18,902 nt of DNA from DASUFI01 sp036274635 (GTDB lineage Bacteria; Planctomycetota; B15-G4). The notes beneath the pieces are model-generated. The model was not told the DNA's origin and searched no databases. It saw only the letters and a list, made by a program, of their open reading frames with translations. The first letter of the stretch is position 1. Each line of letters starts with the position of its first letter. The stretch spans positions 1-18,902 of the forward strand of contig DASUFI010000074.1 in NCBI GenBank assembly GCA_036274635.1. Direction: 5' to 3'. The position numbers and the translations under genes were made by a program. Positions 7,644 to 14,163 of the stretch are shown here, piece after piece.

Positions 7644-7672
7644 CCACGCACGCGGCTTCGCCGCGTGCGTGG
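7644..7672. repeat. REP-like hairpin 2, perfect 13-bp stem
   Basis: CCACGCACGCGGC (7644-7656) and GCCGCGTGCGTGG (7660-7672) are exact reverse complements round a TTC loop. The shared TTC-loop design with hairpin 1 is typical of paired extragenic palindromes. The rest of the 206-bp gap between the acyltransferase and the sigma factor gene holds no other feature I can support. Confidence 0.6.
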
Positions 7673-7735
7673 TTACCTGCGGTTATTTCCTCAGCTCGCT
7701 GGCATCAGGTGGCCGGGGCGCCGGAAGAGGGCGCG

Positions 7736-8329
7736 ATGGAGAGAGTGGAATCGATGGATGGCGTGGGAGGCATTGAGGCGCCCCGTGGCCTCGAGGGGGG
7801 CCGGCTCGAGTCGTTCCTCGGGCCGGCCATGCGCCGTCGGCTCGAGGCCTTCGCGCGCCGCTTCGTGGAGGACGAGACGGAGGCCGAGGACATCGCGCAG
7901 GAGGTGCTGCTCCGCGCGGGCCTCGATCCATCCGGCCTGCTGGCCGCGGAGCGCGCCGACTCGTGGCTGCTGCGTGTGTGCCGCCATGTCGCCATCGACC
8001 ACGTGCGCGCCCGACGTGTGCGCCAGGCCGTCTGGGCGCCCATGCCCGACGAGAGCGACTGCCTCATCGAGGGGCGGCACGCAACGGGCCGGGTCTCGGC
8101 GGACTGGCGCCGCTTCAAGCTCCGGCGCCGGGCGCCGCCCGAGGCGCGCGGCGCACGCGTCTCGCTGCGCGACCTGCCCGCCCAGTCGCGGCTGCTCATG
8201 AGCCTGTACTACGAGAAGGGCTACTCGCAGCCGACCATCTGCCGCATGACGGGGCTCTCGGCGTCGGCCCTCCGCGTGCGGCTGTTCCGGGCGCGTGGCA
8301 GCCTGGTCGCGCGGGCGCTGAGGGCCTGA
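7736..8329 (+). CDS. RNA polymerase ECF-type sigma factor (sigma-70 family)
   Basis: The 197-residue protein has the two domains of ECF sigma factors and lacks regions 1 and 3. Region 2 runs from about residue 38 to 96 and includes RRFVEDETEAEDIAQEVLL and ADSWLLRVCRHVAIDHVRAR, the -10 recognition and melting segment. Region 4 runs from about 143 to 195: SLRDLPAQSRLLMSLYYEKG, then the helix-turn-helix SQPTICRMTGLSASALRVRLFRAR that would read the -35 site. The linker at 97-140 is unusually rich in Arg. The ATG at 7736 has a good ribosome-binding site (GGAAGAGG, about 5 bp away), unlike most genes here; ATG 7754 is an alternative. No anti-sigma factor gene adjoins it, so its control is not visible. 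Confidence 0.83.
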   Translation: MERVESMDGVGGIEAPRGLEGGRLESFLGPAMRRRLEAFARRFVEDETEAEDIAQEVLLRAGLDPSGLLAAERADSWLLRVCRHVAIDHVRARRVRQAVWAPMPDESDCLIEGRHATGRVSADWRRFKLRRRAPPEARGARVSLRDLPAQSRLLMSLYYEKGYSQPTICRMTGLSASALRVRLFRARGSLVARALRA

Positions 8330-8338
8330 CGAGCGGCT

Positions 8339-8365
8339 CCGGTCGCACGGCCTGCGGCCGACCGG
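8339..8365 (+). terminator. Hairpin after the sigma factor gene
   Basis: CCGGT (8339-8343) pairs with ACCGG (8361-8365), and CGGCC (8348-8352) with GGCCG (8356-8360), round a TGC loop, with a 4-nt bulge on the left arm. It begins 9 bp after the sigma stop. No T-tract follows, so termination is only likely. Confidence 0.4.
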
Positions 8366-8393
8366 CCCCCTCGCCTTTCGCCGCCGCGCGCGC

Positions 8394-8399
8394 CACAAT
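8394..8399 (+). promoter_or_regulatory. -10-like element CACAAT, 8 bp before the carboxyltransferase ATG
   Basis: CACAAT ends 8 bp before the ATG at 8408, too close for a ribosome-binding site after a start point about 7 bp downstream. It fits a nearly leaderless message. No -35 element is evident. Confidence 0.35.
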
Positions 8400-8407
8400 C
8401 CCGCGCC

Positions 8408-10063
8408 ATGACGCGCCTCGAGACCGCCTACGACCGCCATGACCGCCAGGCGCGCGCCGCGCGCAACGTGTACGGCAAGCTCCTGGAGTCCTACGACATG
8501 CAGGAAGCCGCGCTGCGCCAGGGCGGCGGCGAGGCGGCCATCGAGCGCCAGCACAAGAAGGGCCGGCTCACGGCGCGCGAGCGCCTCGCGCTGCTGCTGG
8601 ACAAGGGCACGCCCTTCCTCGAGCTGGGCCTGTTCGCGGCGTGGGAGATGTACAGCGAGTGGGGCGAGGTGCCGGCGGCGGGCGTGGTCTGCGGCGTGGG
8701 CACGGTGCAGGGCCGCTCGTTCATGGTCATCGCCAACGACGCCACGGTGAAGGCGGGCGCCTTCTTCCCCATGACCGCCAAGAAGGTCATCCGCTGCCAG
8801 CGCATCGCGCTGGAGAACCGGCTGCCGCTCATCTACCTCGTGGACAGCGCGGGCGTCTTCCTGCCGCTGCAGGACGAGGTGTTCCCGGACGAGGACGACT
8901 TCGGGCGGGTGTTCCGGCACAACGCGGTGCTGTCGGCGCAGGGCGTGCCGCAGATCGCGGCCATCATGGGCAGCTGCGTGGCGGGCGGCGCCTACCTGCC
9001 GGTGATGTGCGACACGCTGCTCATGACCGAGGGCAGCGGCCTCTTCCTTGCCGGGCCGGCGCTGGTGAAGGCCGCCATCGGGCAGGAGTCGGACGCGGAG
9101 TCACTCGGCGGCGCGGCGATGCACAGCGCGGTGTCCGGCACGGTGGACTTCCGCGAGCCGGACGACGAGGCCTGCATCGCGCGCATCCGCAGCCTCGTGG
9201 CGCGGCTCGGGCCGCGGCCTCCGGCGCCCTTCGATCGCCAGGCCTCGCGCGACCCGGGCCTCGACCCGGACGAGCTGGCCGGCATCGTGCCGCTGGACGG
9301 CGCGCGCCCCTACGACGTGCACGAGGTCATCGCGCGCCTCGTGGACGGCAGCGACTTCGACGAGTACCGCGCCGAGTACGGCCGCACGCTGGTCACCGGC
9401 TATGCGCGGCTCGGCGGCTGGGCCGTCGGGGTCGTGGCCAACCAGCGCCTCAATGCGAAGAGCGAGACCCGCGGCGTGGAGTTCGGCTCGGTCATCTACC
9501 CCGAGAGCGCCGAGAAGGCCGCGCGCTTCATCATGGACTGCAACCAGAAGCGCGTGCCGCTGGTCTTCCTGCACGACGTGTCGGGCTTCATGGTGGGCGA
9601 GGAGGCCGAGCACAGCGGCATCATCCGCGCCGGCGCCAAGATGGTGAACGTCGTGGCCAACTCCGTGGTGCCCAAGATCTCGGTCATCCTCGGCGGCAGC
9701 TTCGGCGCGGGCCACTACGCCATGTGCGGCCGCGCCTACGACCCGCGCTTCGTCTTCGCCTGGCCCTCGGCGCGGTACGCGGTGATGAGCGGCGACGCGG
9801 CCGCGCGCACGCTGGCCGACATCCGCATCCAGCAGCTCGAGCGCAAGGGCCACCGCGTGGACGCGGCCGAGCAGAAGGCCATCGTCGACGACGTGAAGCA
9901 GCGCTACGCGACGGCGCTCGATCCGCGCTACGCGGCCGCGCGGCTGTGGGTGGACGCGATCATCCGCCCGCAGGACACGCGCGCGGCGCTGATCACCGCG
10001 CTGGACGTGGCGGCGCACAACCCGCAGCTGCCGGAGTTCAGGACGGGCGTGCTGCAGTGCTAG
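8408..10063 (+). CDS. Acyl-CoA carboxylase carboxyltransferase subunit, methylcrotonyl-CoA carboxylase beta-like
   Basis: The subunit moves CO2 from carboxybiotin to an acyl-CoA, most likely 3-methylcrotonyl-CoA in leucine degradation. It has 551 residues with N- and C-terminal crotonase-like halves. N-half landmarks are KGRLTARERLALLLDKGTPF, IANDATVKAGAFFPMTAKK, ENRLPLIYLVDS and MGSCVAGGAYLPVM. C-half landmarks are VSGFMVGEEAEHSGIIRAGAK, ILGGSFGAGHYAMCGRAYDP and WPSARYAVMSGD. The VFPDEDDFGRVF segment and the Phe-rich C-terminal tail are more like MccB than propionyl-CoA carboxylase. VDSAGVFLP replaces the usual VDSGGANLP near an acyl-CoA contact, so geranyl-CoA or a related substrate is possible. 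No biotin carboxylase or biotin-carrier gene is adjacent. The last codons overlap the next open frame. Confidence 0.87.
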   Translation: MTRLETAYDRHDRQARAARNVYGKLLESYDMQEAALRQGGGEAAIERQHKKGRLTARERLALLLDKGTPFLELGLFAAWEMYSEWGEVPAAGVVCGVGTVQGRSFMVIANDATVKAGAFFPMTAKKVIRCQRIALENRLPLIYLVDSAGVFLPLQDEVFPDEDDFGRVFRHNAVLSAQGVPQIAAIMGSCVAGGAYLPVMCDTLLMTEGSGLFLAGPALVKAAIGQESDAESLGGAAMHSAVSGTVDFREPDDEACIARIRSLVARLGPRPPAPFDRQASRDPGLDPDELAGIVPLDGARPYDVHEVIARLVDGSDFDEYRAEYGRTLVTGYARLGGWAVGVVANQRLNAKSETRGVEFGSVIYPESAEKAARFIMDCNQKRVPLVFLHDVSGFMVGEEAEHSGIIRAGAKMVNVVANSVVPKISVILGGSFGAGHYAMCGRAYDPRFVFAWPSARYAVMSGDAAARTLADIRIQQLERKGHRVDAAEQKAIVDDVKQRYATALDPRYAAARLWVDAIIRPQDTRAALITALDVAAHNPQLPEFRTGVLQC

Positions 10064-10080
10064 GCACGCAGGGGCGTGAG

Positions 10081-10410
10081 GTGCTAGCGGCAGGCATCGT
10101 ACTTCTGTACTGCGCCGTCGGTGTGGGTGTCATGTCGATCTACATTGGGACGGGACTTCACGGCGCCTCGTTCGGCAATCTCGGCGTCATGCTGGGACTC
10201 ATGGCGTGGGGGGCAGTCAGCGCAGGCGCCGTCCTCTTGAGGAAGAGGTGGGCATGCAAGTTGTTCCTTGCGTGGGGTGTCGTGTCGCTTCTGGCGCTCG
10301 CCATCGCGGCCATCACGGAGAGCATGTCGTGGAAGGGGACGGTCGCCCTGATGGCCGGCGTCGCGCTGGCGATGCTGTTGGTGAGGCAGGGACGACGTGC
10401 AACCGTCTGA
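10081..10410 (+). CDS. Small four-helix membrane protein, unknown
   Basis: This is a 109-residue hydrophobic protein with about four membrane helices (near 1-22, 30-54, 60-80 and 90-106) separated by short loops and ending in a basic tail. I do not recognise a family. GTG 10081 was chosen because AGGGG lies 6 bp upstream; an in-frame GTG at 10057, overlapping the stop of the carboxyltransferase, would add 8 residues. The DNA is visibly less GC-rich than its neighbours and uses codons rare in this window (CTA, GTA, TTG, CTT), which suggests later acquisition. The 3' end overlaps the MOSC gene by 14 bp, so it still sits inside the operon. Confidence 0.6.
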   Translation: MLAAGIVLLYCAVGVGVMSIYIGTGLHGASFGNLGVMLGLMAWGAVSAGAVLLRKRWACKLFLAWGVVSLLALAIAAITESMSWKGTVALMAGVALAMLLVRQGRRATV

Positions 10411-10900
10411 CGGGAGCCAGAGGTCCTCGGCCGGCCGCGTCGTGAAGATCAACGTCGCCGACGGCGGCGTGCCCAAGCTGCCCGTGCCCGCGGCGCGCGT
10501 CTCGCGCGGCGGCGTAGCCGGCGACCGCCAGCGCGACCTGCGCTACCACGGCGGCCCGGACCGCGCCGTGTGCTGCCTCGCGCTGGAGGTCATCGAGCGC
10601 CTGCGCGCGGAGGGCCACCCGATCGCGCCCGGCACCACCGGCGAGAACCTCACGCTGTCAGGCCTCGACTGGACGCGCGCGCGGCCCGGCGCGCGGCTGC
10701 TCTTCGCGGGCGGAGTGCAGCTCGCGATCACCGGGTTCGCGTCGCCGTGCAGCAACATCCGCGGCAGCTTCCGCGGGGGACAGATCGACCGGCTGAGCGA
10801 CAAGGTGCACCCGGGGGAGAGCCGCGTGTACTGCCGCGTGCTCGTGGAGGGCGAGCTGCAGGAGGGCGAGGCCGTGCGACTCGAGAGCGAGGCCACGTGA
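10397..10900 (+). CDS. MOSC domain protein (YiiM-like)
   Basis: MOSC domains, related to the C-terminus of molybdenum cofactor sulfurase, bind sulfur or pyranopterin and are found alone in YiiM-type proteins that detoxify N-hydroxylated bases. The 167-residue product shows KINVADGGVPKLPV at 17-30, GVAGDRQRD at 39-47, YHGGPDRAVC at 50-59, GENLTLSGLDW at 82-92 and ITGFASPCSNI at 111-121. Cys118 is at the conserved MOSC cysteine position. The GTG at 10397 has AGGGA about 6 bp upstream. An in-frame GTG at 10442, just before KINV, is the alternative and gives a more typical N-terminus. It overlaps the genes on both sides. With XdhC about 4 kb upstream, it is the second molybdenum-cofactor-related protein here. 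Confidence 0.85.
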   Translation: MQPSDGSQRSSAGRVVKINVADGGVPKLPVPAARVSRGGVAGDRQRDLRYHGGPDRAVCCLALEVIERLRAEGHPIAPGTTGENLTLSGLDWTRARPGARLLFAGGVQLAITGFASPCSNIRGSFRGGQIDRLSDKVHPGESRVYCRVLVEGELQEGEAVRLESEAT

Positions 10901-11412
10901 CCGCCCGCAAGAAAGCAGGCGCTGGCAAGCCGCGCACGCCGGCGCCCGAGCTCGCCCTGCGCGTGCGCGTCGTCGCCCGCGAGCTTCCCGGCGCGAGCTT
11001 CTGCGATCCGTGCTCGCCAGGCGCCGCGCGCGAGGAGAGCGTCTTCGTCGGCGTGCAGCGCGGCCAGGAGGTCATCGACGAGGTCCGCGCCGACGCGCGG
11101 CAGGCCGTCTTCGACCTCGAGTTCCGCGTCGGGGAGAAGAAGGACGGCTCGCCCAACTTCCTCGGGCCCTTCGCGCAGGGCCCGGTGGACGACCGCTTCT
11201 TCTACATCTCGTGGGGCCTCGGTGCGCGGGCGGGCCGGACGCGGATGTTCCGGCGCCTCAAGATCCGCCTCGGCCATCTGCCCTGGGCGCCGATCCGCCG
11301 CGCGATCCGCGCCGGCAAGCCGATCGAGGTGACGCTGCGCCTCACCGACGCGCGCGGGGCCCCGCTGTGCGGCAGCGCGGAGCCGCCCTTCGTCGCGTGG
11401 GAGACGGGGTGA
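10897..11412 (+). CDS. Uncharacterised protein, DUF5990-like
   Basis: This is a 171-residue soluble protein with no signal peptide or membrane helix. After a basic N-terminal tail of about 18 residues it carries LRVRVVARELPG at 21-32, VFVGVQRGQEVIDEV at 49-63, FDLEFRV at 72-78, GPFAQGPVDDRFFYISWG at 90-107 and MFRRLKIRL at 117-125. This order of blocks resembles what I recall of DUF5990, a family without known function; the assignment is from memory. The GTG start overlaps the TGA of the MOSC gene, so the two are translationally coupled. The HMG-CoA-lyase-like gene begins 39 bp after its stop. The role is unknown. Confidence 0.65.
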   Translation: MTARKKAGAGKPRTPAPELALRVRVVARELPGASFCDPCSPGAAREESVFVGVQRGQEVIDEVRADARQAVFDLEFRVGEKKDGSPNFLGPFAQGPVDDRFFYISWGLGARAGRTRMFRRLKIRLGHLPWAPIRRAIRAGKPIEVTLRLTDARGAPLCGSAEPPFVAWETG

Positions 11413-11435
11413 GCAGCGCCGCGCCCGTCCGCTGC

Positions 11436-11441
11436 TAGACT
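11436..11441 (+). promoter_or_regulatory. -10-like element TAGACT, 10 bp before the lyase ATG
   Basis: TAGACT ends 10 bp before the ATG at 11452 and is identical to the hexamer upstream of leucine dehydrogenase (2607-2612). A start point about 7 bp downstream would leave only about 4 untranslated bases. It suggests an internal promoter within the operon. Confidence 0.4.
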
Positions 11442-11451
11442 CGCCCTCGCG

Positions 11452-12303
11452 ATGCCCGAGACCGTGCGCATCACCGAGACCCTGCGCGACGCCTGGCAGG
11501 GCCTGCCGCGCCCGGTGCCGACGGACGCCAAGGTGGCCTTCGCGCAGCGCCTGCTCGACGCCGGCTTCCGGCGCCTCGACGTCGGCTCCTTCGTGAGCCC
11601 GTCGCGCGTGCCCGCGATGGCCGACACGGCCGACGTGCTGGCGCGCCTGCGCGTGCCGGCCGACGCGCACCTGACTGCGCTGGTGGCCAGCCCGTCCGGG
11701 ATGCAGCGGCTGCTGGCGGCGCCGCACGTGGGCGAGGTGCTCTACCCCTTCTCGCTGTCGGAGCGCTTCCAGAAGCGCAACACCGAGCGCGGGCGCGAGG
11801 ACGCCTTCGCGCTCTTGCGCGACCTCGCCGCCGGCGCGCACGCGGCGGGTCGCACGGTGTACGCGACCATCAGCATGGCCTTCGGCAACAACGAGGGCGA
11901 TGCCTTCGACACGGGCGAGCTGCGCGCGTGGGTCGAGCGGCTGGCGGAGGCGGGCGTGGATCGCATGGGCCTCGCGGACACCACGGCGCAGGCCACGCCG
12001 GCGCTCATCCGCGACGTCTTCGCCGCGGTCGCGCGCGACGGCGCGCCGGTGCCGGCCGCGCACCTGCACGTGACGCCCGAGAACCAGGAAGCGCTGGTGG
12101 GCGCGGCCCTGGACGCGGGCTGCCGCGCCTTCGACAGCGCGCTGGGGGCGCTGGGCGGCTGCCAGTTCGCGAAGGGCGCGACGAGCAACGTGTCCACGCT
12201 GCCGCTCGTGGCCCAGCTGCGCGCGCGGGGTCTCGCGACGGACGTGCCCGAGGCGCCGCTCCCGGCCCTCGACGCCGCCGCGCGCGCGCTGGCCCGCGGA
12301 TGA
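11452..12303 (+). CDS. Divergent hydroxymethylglutaryl-CoA lyase-like protein (DRE-TIM family)
   Basis: True HMG-CoA lyase splits HMG-CoA to acetoacetate and acetyl-CoA, the last step of leucine degradation. The 283-residue protein follows the family along its length. LRDAWQGL at 11-18 keeps Arg12, Asp13 and Gln16; DVGSFVSPSRVPAMADT at 43-59 matches the conserved SFVSP...PxMxD block; HLHV keeps the metal-binding His204 and His206; GALGGCQFAKGATSNVST keeps Cys237 and the metal Asn (Asn246). Several blocks deviate: the usual GPRDG is TLRDA, the Glu before SFVSP is Asp, GDTIG is ADTTA, the conserved HxHDTYG is HLHVTPE, and the CPY/FA signature is CQFA. It may use a different acyl-CoA. It shares an operon with the MccB-like gene, and its TGA overlaps the next ATG. 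Confidence 0.8.
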   Translation: MPETVRITETLRDAWQGLPRPVPTDAKVAFAQRLLDAGFRRLDVGSFVSPSRVPAMADTADVLARLRVPADAHLTALVASPSGMQRLLAAPHVGEVLYPFSLSERFQKRNTERGREDAFALLRDLAAGAHAAGRTVYATISMAFGNNEGDAFDTGELRAWVERLAEAGVDRMGLADTTAQATPALIRDVFAAVARDGAPVPAAHLHVTPENQEALVGAALDAGCRAFDSALGALGGCQFAKGATSNVSTLPLVAQLRARGLATDVPEAPLPALDAAARALARG

Positions 12304-13562
12304 CGACGCCGCGCGGCGGGCTGCTGCTGGCCCTCGCGCTGCTGGCCGGGGCGCTGGTCGCCGCCGGCAGCCAGTGGACCGCGGCGCTGGCGCAGCCGGA
12401 CTCGTGGGCCGAGACGGACTACCAGCTGCACTGGGCCGCGGGCCGCGCGCTCGCGGCCGCGCGCGACCCCTACGATCCCGCTTCGGTGCAATCGATCGGC
12501 ATGACGGCGGGCCGCGGCTTCACGCCCTTCTGCGCGGCGACGCCGCTCTTCGTGGCGTTCTTCCGCTGGCTGGGCGAGCGACCCTTCGAGGACGGCTACC
12601 GCCTGCTGCTCGGCCTGAACGTGCTGCTGCTGGGGCTGGCGGTCGCGGCGCTCGCGGCGGCGCTGCGCCGCGCGGGCGCTCCGGGCGCGGCGGCGCTGGG
12701 CGCGGCGCTGGCGCTGGTCGCGCTGGACGACGGCACGTGGATGTCGCTGTGGTTCAACCAGCTCAACTTCGTGACGCTGGCGGCGGTCTGCGGCGCGCTG
12801 TGGGCGGGCTGCAGCGGCCGGCCGCGCACCGAGGGCGCGCTGCTGGCGCTGGCGACGTGGGCCAAGCTCTCGCCGGCGCTCATCCTCGTGCTGGCCGCCT
12901 GCGCGGGGCGCTGGCGCACGGTGCGCGCGGCGGTGGTCGCGGGCGTGGCCCTGCTGGCGCTGTCGATCGCCGTCACGGGGTGGGACGCGCACGTGAGCTG
13001 GCTGACGATGGCGCGGCGCGAGCTGGGCTTCGCGACGCAGCGCCCCGAGGGGCAGTTCACCAACACCCTGCACGCGTGGAACCTCGCGCCCAACGGCGTG
13101 CTGTCGCGCGCGGCCGCGGCGGGCGGGTGGGACCACGGCCTGTTGCTCGCGGCCGTGTGGGCCGTGGCGCTGGCGGCGGTGGGCACGGCGGTGCTCGCGC
13201 TGCGATGCGGCGCGCGCGCGGGCGACGCGGGGCCGCGGCAGGTCTTCGCGGTGTACGCGCTGGGCGTCGCGGCCGGCTTCCTGGCCAGCAGCACGACGTG
13301 GGCCACGCACCTCTCGCTGGCCGCGGTGCCCGTGGCCTTCGTGGCGCTCGCGGCGTGGGAGTCGCCGCGGCGCGGGCTGCTGCCGCGCGCCGCGGGCGCG
13401 CTGGCGGCGGTGCTGCTCTTCGTGCCGCTCGGCACACTGGGCGTGGCGGACGATCAGCGCCTGGACATCCTGGCCAAGCTGGACGGCTGCATCCTGCTGC
13501 TCATTGCGGTCGCGGCGGCGGCGCGGACGGGCGCTCCAGAGGCGACACCGCGCCCAGGCTGA
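12300..13562 (+). CDS. Polytopic membrane protein, glycosyltransferase 87 / DUF2029-like
   Basis: This 420-residue protein has an N-terminal hydrophobic segment followed by roughly nine or ten more. GT87 enzymes are GT-C fold transferases that use lipid-linked sugars on the outer face of the inner membrane. The family-like block is TDYQLHWAAGRALAAARDPYDP (39-60), in which Asp40 is the probable catalytic acid at the end of the first external loop. LWFNQLNF, LATWAKLSPALIL and TWATHLSLAAVPV match later conserved helices. The ATG overlaps the lyase TGA, so it ends the operon. Its last 62 bp overlap the minus-strand lipoprotein gene tail to tail. Assignment to GT87 is from motif resemblance; substrate and acceptor are unknown. 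Confidence 0.72.
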   Translation: MTTPRGGLLLALALLAGALVAAGSQWTAALAQPDSWAETDYQLHWAAGRALAAARDPYDPASVQSIGMTAGRGFTPFCAATPLFVAFFRWLGERPFEDGYRLLLGLNVLLLGLAVAALAAALRRAGAPGAAALGAALALVALDDGTWMSLWFNQLNFVTLAAVCGALWAGCSGRPRTEGALLALATWAKLSPALILVLAACAGRWRTVRAAVVAGVALLALSIAVTGWDAHVSWLTMARRELGFATQRPEGQFTNTLHAWNLAPNGVLSRAAAAGGWDHGLLLAAVWAVALAAVGTAVLALRCGARAGDAGPRQVFAVYALGVAAGFLASSTTWATHLSLAAVPVAFVALAAWESPRRGLLPRAAGALAAVLLFVPLGTLGVADDQRLDILAKLDGCILLLIAVAAAARTGAPEATPRPG

Positions 13563-14163
13563 CGGACCCCGCGAAGTCGCGCGCCGACAGGCTGCCCTTG
13601 CTGCGCGCGTCCTCGCGGCGCTGCACCCACACGAAGACCAGCGCGAGGTGCATGTCCACGGCCAGCACCTCGTGCGTCAGCGTGGTGGGCTGGTCGCCCG
13701 TGAGGATGCCGGCGGGCACCACCTGCGTGAAGGTGCGCTGGCGCGAGGGATGCCCGGCCACGGCGTCGTCGCTCTCGGACTCGAACTGCAGCGGCGACCT
13801 GCCCGCCAGCTCGATCTGGTGGCGGTAGTTGGCGATCTCGGCCTCGAAGGCGGTATCGAAGACGCTTGCCAGCACCTCCGGGTCCGGCGCGGGCGCGACC
13901 TCGAGGCGCCAGATGGTCTGGTCGTAGGCGGCGGGCCCGAAGCTCACGTACTGATCGCCCTCGTTCGCCATCTCCTTCACCTGCATGTAGGGGTACTCGA
14001 AGGAGTCCTGCCGGTGCGGGAGCGCCACGGAGAAGGAGCCGTCGCGCGAGATGTAGCGGTCGTTCGCGATGGAGCCCGCGAGCACCCTGGGCGGAGGCTC
14101 CGCGCCGAAGGTCGTGCAGCCGGCCAGCGCGACGGCGGCGACGAGCGCAGCGGCGCGCTGCAT
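13501..14163 (-). CDS. Lipoprotein of unknown function
   Basis: This 220-residue protein has a short signal peptide ending in the lipobox LAGC (Cys16), which indicates a lipid-anchored envelope protein. The mature part starts with a Pro-rich linker, then a mixed alpha/beta domain with DRYISRDGSFSVALP at about 37-51, a form often seen at the start of small periplasmic domains that read 'the user data segment' of a stress or secretion protein. I do not recognise a named family. The only cysteine in the mature chain is the lipidated one. The ATG shares its A with the stop of the radical SAM gene (TGATG), so the two are translationally coupled. Its 3' end overlaps the convergent GT87-like gene by 62 bp. 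Confidence 0.75.
   Translation of the reverse strand: MQRAAALVAAVALAGCTTFGAEPPPRVLAGSIANDRYISRDGSFSVALPHRQDSFEYPYMQVKEMANEGDQYVSFGPAAYDQTIWRLEVAPAPDPEVLASVFDTAFEAEIANYRHQIELAGRSPLQFESESDDAVAGHPSRQRTFTQVVPAGILTGDQPTTLTHEVLAVDMHLALVFVWVQRREDARSKGSLSARDFAGSVSLGAVSPLERPSAPPPRPQ

Noticed and set aside
7607..7672. CRISPR repeat
   Set aside because: The two palindromes differ in sequence, there are only two, and no equal-length spacers or cas genes are present.
7540..7776. Short frame of 78 codons across the palindromes before the sigma factor
   Set aside because: Composition is non-protein-like, it spans both hairpins, and it runs into the sigma factor gene in another frame.
8408..10063. Propionyl-CoA carboxylase beta subunit
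   Set aside because: The FGRVF and ENRLPLIYLVDS blocks and the Phe-bearing C-terminal tail are closer to the methylcrotonyl-CoA type, although the substrate is not proven.
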